64,000 nucleotides of DNA from Nocardia vinacea (GTDB lineage Bacteria; Actinomycetota; Actinomycetes; Mycobacteriales; Mycobacteriaceae). Below, piece after piece: positions 50,391-58,062 of this stretch; within the stretch, counting starts at the first letter, position 1; every line of letters begins with the position of its first letter. The stretch is taken from NCBI RefSeq assembly GCF_035920345.1, contig NZ_CP109149.1, forward strand, positions 7,378,001 through 7,442,000, written 5' to 3'. A program made the position numbers and the translations under genes. The notes under the pieces are model-generated. The model saw nothing but the letters and a program-made list of their open reading frames with translations. It was not told the origin of the DNA and made no database searches.

Positions 50391-52562
50391 TCAACAGCGT
50401 GGGCGCAATATGGCCGCGAGCAGCAGACCACCGACTAGAAGGGCGGCCCAGAGGATGTGGGCGGCGCAGGCGATCACGCGGTGCGCGGACTGTGATTCTT
50501 CGAAATGGTCGGTGGCGTCGGGGACTCGGTACAGCGCCAGTTGGGAGTCGGCGTAGACCGAGTCCAACTGGGCGAGTGTTGTTTTCGACTCGCCGAGCGG
50601 TCCGGGTGTCGTGCGTTCGACGAGGACCCAGCCGACCCCGAGCTCACCCAACCGCCGGGCCGAATCACCATGCAGCAGTGCGGTTTCCACCTCCCGCGCC
50701 CGGGTGCCCTCACCAGCTACGGTGCGCCCGTGCACCGGAAGCTCGCCGGTCTGCAGCACATCACGCGGCAACATTCGCGGCGCCGGATCCAACACCGCCA
50801 CCCTGCCGCTGTACGGAAACTTCCGAAACATCCCACCGGGCAACACCGCGACATCCCCAGGCCCATCGATCCGCTCCGCGACCCGCTGCCAGCCGACCGG
50901 ATAATGCACCGGCTTCAGTGCCCCACCCACACCCCAGGCCAAATCGAACAGTGGCAGCACCAGCAGCGCGATGAATACCGTTGCGGCCAAGGCCATTCCG
51001 GGCGGGCGGGCGGACTCCTTCGGTGCGGCGCTATGCGCTGCGAAGCGCACTGCGACCGCTCGACACCCAGCGGCGGCGCACAGCACGTACGCAGGCATGG
51101 CAAGCGCCACATACTTCTGCGTATCCCGCAACAACCCCGCCCCGGGCACATGACCGACAAGCCACTCCAAGCCGCTCATACCCCACGACGTCGCCCCCAA
51201 TGCGGGCAGTAGGACGGCGAGAGCCGCAAGTGTCAGCAGTGCGCGACCGACTCGCAAGCTCTCACGATCGATACCGCTGGTCGTGGCACTGTCGCCAGCG
51301 GCAGTCGCGTCGTTGCCGGTGGTCGATGCGGCGATTGTCGCGGCCTCGGGGTGCGTCGAGTTTGTGGCGTCGCCGACGGGCGTTGCGTCGACGCTGGATG
51401 TCTCGGCCGCCTCGCGATTCGAACTCGCGTCGCCTATGTCGGATTCGACGGCATCGAGGCGGCAGGTTCCGGTATCGCCTGACGTTTCGGCAGCCGAGGC
51501 CGGCGAACGGGTTGTGGCGGTGTCGGATTCATCGGCAAGTGCAGTGCTGGTCGAGGGCGTGGACCGATCAGCGGTATGGCCGTTTGTAGCGCCTGTCTTG
51601 ATACCCGCGGTGGTGCGGATGCCGATGGCTACGAGGGTCAGGAGTATTGCGGTGGCGATCAGAGAGAGGGGGGTGGTGCGGGAGTCGGGGACCGAGTCGG
51701 CGTTCCAGATTCCGCCGAGTCCGGCCAGGGAGCCGAGGGTGCCGAGGGCGGGTTCGGCGCGGGCGGCGAAGGCGGCGATTCCTGCCGGGTCGGAGGGTTC
51801 GGAGCCTGCGCCGGACAGTGCCGTCGCGGTCAACCACGGTGCGGACGTGGCCAGCAGCAGCGCAAGCGCTCCAAGTAGATTTCGGCGCCCGACCAGGACC
51901 ATGGCGGTGCAGCCCGCCAGCAGCGCACCCGTCGGGGTCAGTCCCGCGGCCGCGAAGCATCCAGCCAGAGCCGCCCACGAACTCACGGCACTACTGCGCG
52001 CAGCGGACTTTCCGCTTCGGCTCGGGGCCGCCTCGGCGGTCGGCTCGAGTGGCGGCTTCTTGCGGGAAGCGGCGTCCGGGTTGACCGAACAGCGGATTCG
52101 GTAGGCGGCCAATGCGGTCCAGGGCAGGGCTGCATATCCGGTCAGGAGGCTCCAGTGGCCTTGTAGGAGACGTTCGGCGACGTATGGGTTCCACATGGCG
52201 ACCGTCACGGCGACCAGTTGCGGGCCGGTCGATACCCGGAGCAATTCGCGGGACAGGACTGCGGCGCCGAATCCGGCAGCCCACAATGCGACGAGCAGTA
52301 TTGCCTTGACGATCGAACCGCCATCGATGAGCGGTGAGAGCGCTGCCAGCAGCGCATCCTGAGGGACTGCGCGTGGGGCCGCGGCGCCGAGACCGAGCGC
52401 GGAGTCCGTCAGGTAGGAACGCGGTGTGCTCACTGCGTCGCGCAGCAGAAGGTAGCCCGGCCCGAGCAGTGGGCCTGCGATGAGAAGCGCCAGCAGACCG
52501 CTGTAACCGGCGGGGACGAACCTTGCCCACCGGGTGCGTCGAGCCAGGCCGCTGCCACTCAC
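50391..52562 (-). CDS. Polytopic GT-C-like membrane protein (Rv0226c homologue) with low-complexity insertion
   Basis: A 723-residue membrane protein with roughly ten to twelve helices and a C-terminal soluble stretch (VERIDGPGDVAVLPGGMFRK; GELGVGWVLVERTTPG). The N-terminal periplasmic loop and helix order (WNPYVAERLLQGHWSLLTGY, ALPWTALAAY) recall GT-C glycosyltransferases of arabinan/mannan synthesis, but no catalytic motif can be pinned down. Residues ~316-436 are an unusual insertion rich in Ala, Ser, Thr, Asp and Glu between two helices. It lies at the Rv0226c position. GTG 52562 is the start. Confidence 0.8.
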   Translation of the reverse strand: MSGSGLARRTRWARFVPAGYSGLLALLIAGPLLGPGYLLLRDAVSTPRSYLTDSALGLGAAAPRAVPQDALLAALSPLIDGGSIVKAILLVALWAAGFGAAVLSRELLRVSTGPQLVAVTVAMWNPYVAERLLQGHWSLLTGYAALPWTALAAYRIRCSVNPDAASRKKPPLEPTAEAAPSRSGKSAARSSAVSSWAALAGCFAAAGLTPTGALLAGCTAMVLVGRRNLLGALALLLATSAPWLTATALSGAGSEPSDPAGIAAFAARAEPALGTLGSLAGLGGIWNADSVPDSRTTPLSLIATAILLTLVAIGIRTTAGIKTGATNGHTADRSTPSTSTALADESDTATTRSPASAAETSGDTGTCRLDAVESDIGDASSNREAAETSSVDATPVGDATNSTHPEAATIAASTTGNDATAAGDSATTSGIDRESLRVGRALLTLAALAVLLPALGATSWGMSGLEWLVGHVPGAGLLRDTQKYVALAMPAYVLCAAAGCRAVAVRFAAHSAAPKESARPPGMALAATVFIALLVLPLFDLAWGVGGALKPVHYPVGWQRVAERIDGPGDVAVLPGGMFRKFPYSGRVAVLDPAPRMLPRDVLQTGELPVHGRTVAGEGTRAREVETALLHGDSARRLGELGVGWVLVERTTPGPLGESKTTLAQLDSVYADSQLALYRVPDATDHFEESQSAHRVIACAAHILWAALLVGGLLLAAILRPRC

Positions 52563-52644
52563 GCCTGTGCACCTTACGTACCGACGAGCAAACCGCCACC
52601 TTCCGGTCCCGAGCGCCTGTTATGGGCATCCCCTGCAGGGCGAC

Positions 52645-52930
52645 TCAATGCCGCCCTTGCAGAGCCGCACGACGTTCGACCGCCCGCACTGCGGGAAAGT
52701 CGGCGGCGAAGCCGCGCAACAGTTGCAGTGTCTCGTCGACGGGGCGACCCGTGGTCGCTGTGTCGATCGCGCCGTACAAGCGTTCTTCCACCTGCGCCAC
52801 CTCCACGGCGAGCCGGCGTCCGGCGGATGTGAGGCCGAGGGTGATCTGGCGTCGGTCGATTGAGCCGGCCTGCTTATCGATCAGGTCCATAGCGACGAGT
52901 CGGTCGACGAGTCGGCTCGGGCTGCCACCG
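52645..52930 (-). pseudogene. C-terminal remnant of a MarR-family regulator
   Basis: The frame reads ETGGSPSRLVDRLVAMDLID, then KQAGSIDRRQITLGLTSAGR, the wing and end of a MarR winged helix, continuing to a normal-looking C-terminus. Upstream of AETGG the frame (HDHEGQIPWSK) no longer matches the family and has no start codon before it runs into the flippase promoter. Only an internal ATG at 52890 remains, which would miss most of the recognition helix. I read it as a 5'-truncated gene. Confidence 0.6.
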
Positions 52931-53052
52931 GTCTCGGCCTTGCTCCACGGGATCTGCCCCTCGTGATCATGCGGTGAGGCCAGATTGTGGGCGTGAGCGC
53001 GCAGGGCCGGGCGCGTGCGGGGTGCGGGGTGGTGGGGTGGGACGATTGCCGC

Positions 53053-54387
53053 GTGCCTGTCGTCCGTCGTCTCCCCGTCGTGGCGGATCTGACGTTGGTC
53101 ACGGCAGGGGCGATGACGGCCAATGTGGCGGGATATCTGCTGCAGATGCTGGCCAGCCGGTGGTTGGGGATCACCGGATACAGCGAATTCGCCAGCCTGC
53201 TCGCGGTGCAGCTGTTGTGTGCGGTACCCGCACTGGCGTTGCAGAACGTGGTTGCCAGGGAACTGGTGCGCGGGTCGAGTGTGGCGGCACTGCGCGGGTT
53301 GCAGTGGCGGTGTGCGGTGATCGTTGCTGTGGTCGCCGCGGTACTGGTACCGGTTGTGACGGCAGTGCTGAACGTCGGCGTACTCGCGAGCGCGGCCGCC
53401 CTCGGCGCGGCCCCCGCCTTGGTCCTGCTATCCGGTGAACAGGGAATCCTGCAGGGCAGCAGACGCTTCCGAGCCCTGGCCGTAGTCCTGGGCGCGGCCG
53501 GTGTAGCGCGCGTGGTCCCGGCGTTGGTGGTCCTCGCGGCGGGCGGCGGCACAGCTCCCGCATTGTGTGCGGCCGCCACCGGAATCGTTGCCGCCGCCGC
53601 GTTCGCCCGCTCGACCGCAGGCTCGCCCCCATCACGCGTTCGCCCCGCGACGGAACGATCGCCGGATGTTACCTCCGAAGGGCTGCCAGGTCGCGCTGCC
53701 GCCGAAGGACCGATGTCCGGATTCGCAGTCGAAGATGTGGGAACTCGAGATGACGGTCGGTCGCCATCTCGGGGTGTGCGTTCCGCCGGGGTGTTGCCGG
53801 TGTTGCGGGCGGCGCAGGTGCAGGCGGCGTTGATGGCATTGTCGTCGGCGGATTTGATCGTTGCGCGAATAGTTTTGGACGAGGCGGATGCGAGCCGGTA
53901 CGCGCTGGGGGCGATCGCGGCGAAGATCGCGTTCTGGCTGCCGCAGGCCGTGGGAGTCGTGCTGTATCCGCGGATGGCGCAGCCGACGCATTCGGCGCGT
54001 GCGATCCGGGATGCACTGGCGGTGCTGTCGGGCATCGGAATCGTGGCGGTATCGGGCGCTGCCCTGGCGGCACCGGTCGCGCCATTGTTCGCGGGACAGG
54101 ATTACGCGCCGATCCAAGGCTTGCTGTGGTTGTTCGCCCTGCAAGGAGCCATCCTCGCGGTGCTGCAGGGTGCACTGCTTTCGGCGATCGCGGTGGACCG
54201 CACCGCCCTCGCCGCGGTGACCTGGCTCGGCCTGGTGGTCGAGGTGGTCCTCATGGCCTGCTTCGCCCGCTCGGTACCGACGCTGATCATCACCGCGGTC
54301 GGTGTCGCGGCCGCTACCACCATGTTCGTGGCGGTGATCGTATTGCGTACCGCGGAGCCGTCTGCTCACCTAGCATCACCAGCATGA
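53053..54387 (+). CDS. Polysaccharide/lipid-linked oligosaccharide flippase (MATE/MOP superfamily)
   Basis: A 444-residue membrane protein with about twelve helices. The N-terminal motif DLTLVTAGAMTANVAGYLLQ and LGITGYSEFASLLAVQLL are typical of Wzx-like flippases. A hydrophilic loop (residues ~200-255) splits the two six-helix halves. The second half has ARIVLDEADASRYALGAIAA and PQAVGVVLYPRMA. It probably flips an undecaprenyl-linked saccharide made by the neighbouring glycosyltransferase cluster. GTG 53053 is chosen because it places the first helix near the N-terminus. The ATGA junction couples it to the downstream VOC gene. Confidence 0.82.
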   Translation: MPVVRRLPVVADLTLVTAGAMTANVAGYLLQMLASRWLGITGYSEFASLLAVQLLCAVPALALQNVVARELVRGSSVAALRGLQWRCAVIVAVVAAVLVPVVTAVLNVGVLASAAALGAAPALVLLSGEQGILQGSRRFRALAVVLGAAGVARVVPALVVLAAGGGTAPALCAAATGIVAAAAFARSTAGSPPSRVRPATERSPDVTSEGLPGRAAAEGPMSGFAVEDVGTRDDGRSPSRGVRSAGVLPVLRAAQVQAALMALSSADLIVARIVLDEADASRYALGAIAAKIAFWLPQAVGVVLYPRMAQPTHSARAIRDALAVLSGIGIVAVSGAALAAPVAPLFAGQDYAPIQGLLWLFALQGAILAVLQGALLSAIAVDRTALAAVTWLGLVVEVVLMACFARSVPTLIITAVGVAAATTMFVAVIVLRTAEPSAHLASPA

Positions 54388-54749
54388 TCACCGCCGTGCA
54401 CACGCTTGTCTACGCGGAGGATCCGGACGCGGCCCGCGCCTTCTTCCGTGACGTTCTCGGCTGGCCGAATATCGACGCCCACGCCGGGTGGCTGATTTTC
54501 GGGACGGGGCCGAGTGAGCTCGGGGTGCATCCGGCGGATGGGCCGCCGCGTCACGAGATTTCGTTGATGTGTGATGACATCGAGCAGACGATGGCGGAAT
54601 TGGGCGGGCGTGGGGCGGAATTCGTGGGTGAGATCGCCGAGCGGGGTTTCGGGCGCTGCATCGATATGAAGATTCCCGGCGCGGGAGTGATGCTGCTGTA
54701 TCAGCCGTCGCATCCCGTTGCCTACCCGCTGGGTCCGTCCGCGCCCTGA
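54384..54749 (+). CDS. VOC-family (glyoxalase-like) protein
   Basis: A 121-residue single-unit vicinal-oxygen-chelate protein: HTLVYAEDPDAARAFFRDVL, WLIFGTGPSELGVHPADG, HEISLMCDDIEQTMAELGGR. Putative metal ligands are His and Glu at strand ends (HTLVY; ELGVHP; HEISL). Members include glyoxalases, dioxygenases and resistance proteins; which applies cannot be told. It overlaps the flippase stop by 4 nt and ends before a bidirectional terminator. Confidence 0.85.
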   Translation: MITAVHTLVYAEDPDAARAFFRDVLGWPNIDAHAGWLIFGTGPSELGVHPADGPPRHEISLMCDDIEQTMAELGGRGAEFVGEIAERGFGRCIDMKIPGAGVMLLYQPSHPVAYPLGPSAP

Positions 54750-54770
54750 ACAGACCTACGCGAAAACGAA

Positions 54771-54803
54771 CTCGGCTCCCCGACATAACGCCGGGGAGCC
54801 GAG
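54771..54803 (+). terminator. Bidirectional terminator hairpin
   Basis: CTCGGCTCCCCG (54771-54782) and CGGGGAGCCGAG (54792-54803) form a perfect 12-bp stem with a 9-nt loop. It sits between the convergent VOC and DUF3068 genes. Confidence 0.85.
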
Positions 54804-54818
54804 TAGGCGGACTAACCG

Positions 54819-55925
54819 TCAGAGATTCTTCTGGATCCTGATCTGCTCGGTCGGAGCATCATCCCCACGGCGACCCGGCCCACGTCGACCCGCACCGGCC
54901 GGAGCGGCCCCGCCGCGGATTCCGAGGAACACACCGCCGACCACGGCGATCACACCGAGCACACCGAGCACGATCGGCATGATCCGGCCGTACAGCGACA
55001 GCTTGTCGATGTTCTCCTTGGCCACCGAGATCTGCGATTCGACGGTGTTCTCGTCGAAGACGAGGTGCGACTTCAGCGCGGTGACGTCCGGGTGGTCGCC
55101 GCTGCGCGCGTAGTACAGGTGGATCTGCTCGCCACCCTTGATCACCGTGCCGGTCTGCGGCTCGACCCACAGGTCGCGGGTGTCGGTGTAGAAGCGGGTC
55201 ATGGTGACCGGGTCGTCGCCCTCGAGGCCCCACTTCGAGGCGGGCAGGCTCAGCTTGTTGGACGGCGACTGGATCACGTCCCACAAGTTGGTCACCGGGA
55301 CCGACATCTGGAAGTGGTAGACCTTCATGTCGTTGATCTCGGACTCTTCGATGAACTTGGCGTCGTAGGACTTACGCGCATTGACATCGAAGTACGGGTA
55401 GCTCTTCTTCTCGGTGTCGATCGGGAAGCGGTACTGCAGACCGGTGTGCTGGACCGGGTCGGCGATGCTCTGCATGTCCTTGTTCACCGTGACAGCGATG
55501 GAGCCGTTGGGGTCCTTGGCCACCGGATCGCCGGTCTTGCGGTCGATGGTGACCCGGTCGACGGTCGCGGTGAGCAGACCGGTGTCGCCCTGCTTATCGA
55601 TGCGCCGCAGGGTCTGACCGGCCTGGACGGTCATCTCGGTGGCGTCGGAGGGCTCTTCGACGGTGAGGAACCGCTGCGAGATCAGCGGCACATTCGTGTC
55701 GATCTTGGCCGCGCCCTCCGGTGCGGTGAGCGACTTGGAGTCCAGGACCAGGCTGTCCTCGCCCGGCTGGTTCGTCGCGATGGTGGTGATCTCGAGGTCG
55801 AGCGGAGTTTTCGCCAGTTTGCTGACGGTGTAGGTCGGGATCATCACCGCTGCGACGATCAGCAACGCACCCAGACCCACGAGCAGGCAGGCCACCGTCC
55901 TTCTGGTTCCGGCACTCAGTGCCAT
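54819..55925 (-). CDS. DUF3068 (PorA family) envelope protein, Rv0227c homologue
   Basis: A 368-residue protein anchored by an N-terminal helix (residues ~11-31, TVACLLVGLGALLIVAAVMI) and a C-terminal helix near 325-345 (IMPIVLGVLGVIAVVGGVFL). The large extracytoplasmic domain between them (about 280 residues, KIDTNVPLISQRFLTVEEPS; KSYPYFDVNARKSYDAKFIE) defines DUF3068. Members lie in actinobacterial envelopes; the function of Rv0227c is not established. The tail is Arg/Gly-rich and cytoplasmic. ATG 55925. A 12-bp terminator separates it from the VOC gene. Confidence 0.9.
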   Translation of the reverse strand: MALSAGTRRTVACLLVGLGALLIVAAVMIPTYTVSKLAKTPLDLEITTIATNQPGEDSLVLDSKSLTAPEGAAKIDTNVPLISQRFLTVEEPSDATEMTVQAGQTLRRIDKQGDTGLLTATVDRVTIDRKTGDPVAKDPNGSIAVTVNKDMQSIADPVQHTGLQYRFPIDTEKKSYPYFDVNARKSYDAKFIEESEINDMKVYHFQMSVPVTNLWDVIQSPSNKLSLPASKWGLEGDDPVTMTRFYTDTRDLWVEPQTGTVIKGGEQIHLYYARSGDHPDVTALKSHLVFDENTVESQISVAKENIDKLSLYGRIMPIVLGVLGVIAVVGGVFLGIRGGAAPAGAGRRGPGRRGDDAPTEQIRIQKNL

Positions 55926-56114
55926 GCAAACTCTCCTCGTCGTAGAACACAGGTCTGTACGGCGAGTACTGCGGGCACGCCGCGGCACTCGTGAGCCCCG
56001 ACACTAACAGCCCGATGGCGTACCATGCGGTGCCGAGGCCGGATTCGACCCAGAAATCGCCCGAGTTTAGCGCGAAATCTGAAACGTTGGGTTACCAGCT
56101 GGTAGAGGATACTC

Positions 56115-56150
56115 GTAGCGACTGCTTGCAGGTCGCTCGAAAGGACCTGC
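56115..56150 (+). repeat. 35-bp hairpin repeat, copy 6
   Basis: Core GCGACTGCTTGCAGGTCGC followed by TCGAAAGGACC. It lies in the divergent region between the DUF3068 and acyltransferase genes, ending 14 bp before the latter's ATG, where it would form part of the leader. Confidence 0.87.
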
Positions 56151-56163
56151 AGACTGGAGTTCG

Positions 56164-57378
56164 ATGACCGCCACCCTACCTGCGCCGACCACCGACGCAC
56201 CCGCGCGTACACGCGGTTTCGTGCCCGCCTTGGAAGGTATGCGCGGAATGGCCGCACTCGGTGTGCTGCTGACCCACGTCGCATTCCAGACCGGCGCCGC
56301 GAATACACCTGTGCTCGGGCGGATTTGGGGACGGTTCGATATGGCGGTCGCGGTGTTCTTCGCGCTGTCCGGATTCCTGCTGTGGCGTCCGCATGCGGCG
56401 GTCGCGCGTGGGCTGGGGACCGCGCCGTCGGTCGGCCATTACTTCCGGCATCGGGCGGCGCGCATTCTGCCCGCGTATTGGGTTGTGGTCGCCGCGGTGC
56501 TGATCCTGGTGCCGAGTGCGGCTGATACCGCTGGCCTGCGGGTATGGGCTTCGAATCTGGCGTTGACGCAGGTATTCGTGCCGCTCACGCTCACCGATGG
56601 ACTCACCCAGATGTGGAGTCTGTCCGTCGAAGTGGCCTTCTATGTCGTGCTGCCGCTGCTGGCATTCGCGGCGGTGCGGTTGCGTGGCGATGCCGCGCGC
56701 TGGCGCATCCCGGCGATCCTCGCGCTCGCGGTGGTGTGTCTGGGCTGGAACTTCATTCCGGTGCCGACTCCCGACGCCATTCACGCCGATAATTGGCTGC
56801 CCGGATATCTGCCGTGGTTCGCGGGCGGCATGTTGCTCGCCGAGCTCGTCGACAATAGCGATCAGCTATCACCGCGGCTTCGGCTGCTCGCCAATCAGCC
56901 GGTGATGTGGAGCATCGCGCTGGTCGCGTTCCTGATCTCCGCCACCGACCTGGGCGGTCCCGCCGGGCTGACGCGAGCCGAGCCCTGGCAGTACGCGGCG
57001 AAGATGGGTTTCGGCACGATCATCGGTTTCGCGCTGCTCGCTCCGCTGGTGCTGCGCCCGCCCGGCGCGCGTCCACATCGCTGGTTGGAATCCGGGGTCG
57101 GCGCGATGATCGGGCGCTGGTCCTACGGCATCTTCCTCTGGCATCTCGCGGTGCTCTCGGTGGTGTTCCCGATTTTCGGAATCCTGCCGTTCGGTGGCAA
57201 CTTCGGCAAGGTGCTCATCCTGACGATCGCGATCACCCTCCCGATCGCCGCGGCCAGCTATGCGCTCATCGAGGAACCGGCGCGCCGGTTCGCGCGTGAT
57301 CGCGATCGCGCCAAGGCGGCGCGCTCGGCTACGGCTGATGCGACCGTGACGGAAGCGCGCGACGAGACGATTGGCTGA
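56164..57378 (+). CDS. Acyltransferase family 3 membrane protein (Rv0228 homologue)
   Basis: A 404-residue inner-membrane O-acyltransferase of the AT3/OafA type with about ten helices. The catalytic His is in LLTHVAFQTG near residue 39, and the family motifs FFALSGFLLWRPHA and YFRHRAARILPAYWVVV follow. A late motif IGRWSYGIFLWHLAVL and the C-terminal ALIEEPARRFARD are typical. It transfers acyl groups to an envelope glycan or lipid. TGGAG precedes ATG 56164. Position matches Rv0228. Confidence 0.92.
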   Translation: MTATLPAPTTDAPARTRGFVPALEGMRGMAALGVLLTHVAFQTGAANTPVLGRIWGRFDMAVAVFFALSGFLLWRPHAAVARGLGTAPSVGHYFRHRAARILPAYWVVVAAVLILVPSAADTAGLRVWASNLALTQVFVPLTLTDGLTQMWSLSVEVAFYVVLPLLAFAAVRLRGDAARWRIPAILALAVVCLGWNFIPVPTPDAIHADNWLPGYLPWFAGGMLLAELVDNSDQLSPRLRLLANQPVMWSIALVAFLISATDLGGPAGLTRAEPWQYAAKMGFGTIIGFALLAPLVLRPPGARPHRWLESGVGAMIGRWSYGIFLWHLAVLSVVFPIFGILPFGGNFGKVLILTIAITLPIAAASYALIEEPARRFARDRDRAKAARSATADATVTEARDETIG

Positions 57379-57398
57379 CCGATTCGGGCCCGCGGCAA

Positions 57399-57530
57399 GT
57401 GAATTGTTCACGCTCGGTGACTGTCAGCGGGTGACTGCGGGGCTCGGCGTCGCGCCTGTGGCAAGTGAATTGTTCACGCTCGGTGACTGTGAGCGGGTGG
57501 CCGCAGGGCTCGGTGTCGCGCAATCGGGCG
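57399..57530 (+). repeat. 66-bp tandem duplication with GTGAA-ttg-TTCAC palindromes
   Basis: Two copies, starting at 57399 and 57465, with few differences. Each opens with GTGAATTGTTCACGCTCGG, which contains a 5-bp inverted repeat. It fills the gap between the convergent acyltransferase and DinB genes. The period is a multiple of three, giving a spurious open frame. Confidence 0.8.
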
Positions 57531-57543
57531 GTTGTGGGAGTGA

Positions 57544-58044
57544 TCAGCTGTCGAGCTGGCGGCGGATGTCGAGCAGATGGTGCCGGAGCTCGTGCAGCGT
57601 GTGCAGGGCGAGCCAACGCAGTGGACGTTCCTGGCGCTGCGGGAAGTTGTAGATGATGCTCCGGTCCCAGTCCGCGCGTGTCAGCCGATCGAGGACGTTG
57701 GCGAAGAGCAGGGCCGCATCGTCGAGTTGTCGGGCGACATCGGCCGGCTGCTGCTCGTTGTACCCGTCGTGCTCGACGCGTTCATCGCGACCCATCGGCT
57801 CGAGCGCCGGAGTATCGACCCGGCGCGCGAGCAACACCCGTTCCCGTTGGGCGAGTAGGACATCCCGCACATGGCAGGCATACTCCAACGGCGACCACAC
57901 ATCCGGCGCGGTGCGCTGCCGAAGCACCCGACCGCCACCGGCGAGCAGTGCCGCGTATTCCGCTGCGTGGCCCCTGGTCAGCGCCGACACCTCGGGAACC
58001 AAGGCCGGGTGGTACTCGAATCCGCACTCCGCGCAGTCCGTCAC
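57544..58044 (-). CDS. DinB-family protein with N-terminal Cys pair
   Basis: A 166-residue four-helix bundle of the DinB superfamily. Metal-ligand histidines are visible in LEYACHVRDVLLAQ and LHELRHHLLDI. The first ten residues carry CAECGFEYHP, a partial zinc-knuckle pattern. Superfamily members include mycothiol-dependent transferases, but the thiol cofactor here is unknown. GTG 58044 starts right at the Cys motif. The upstream aftD stop is 18 bp away on the same strand, so it may be cotranscribed as the last gene of the aftD unit. Confidence 0.83.
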   Translation of the reverse strand: MTDCAECGFEYHPALVPEVSALTRGHAAEYAALLAGGGRVLRQRTAPDVWSPLEYACHVRDVLLAQRERVLLARRVDTPALEPMGRDERVEHDGYNEQQPADVARQLDDAALLFANVLDRLTRADWDRSIIYNFPQRQERPLRWLALHTLHELRHHLLDIRRQLDS

Positions 58045-58062
58045 CTATTCGAGGCTATTCCC

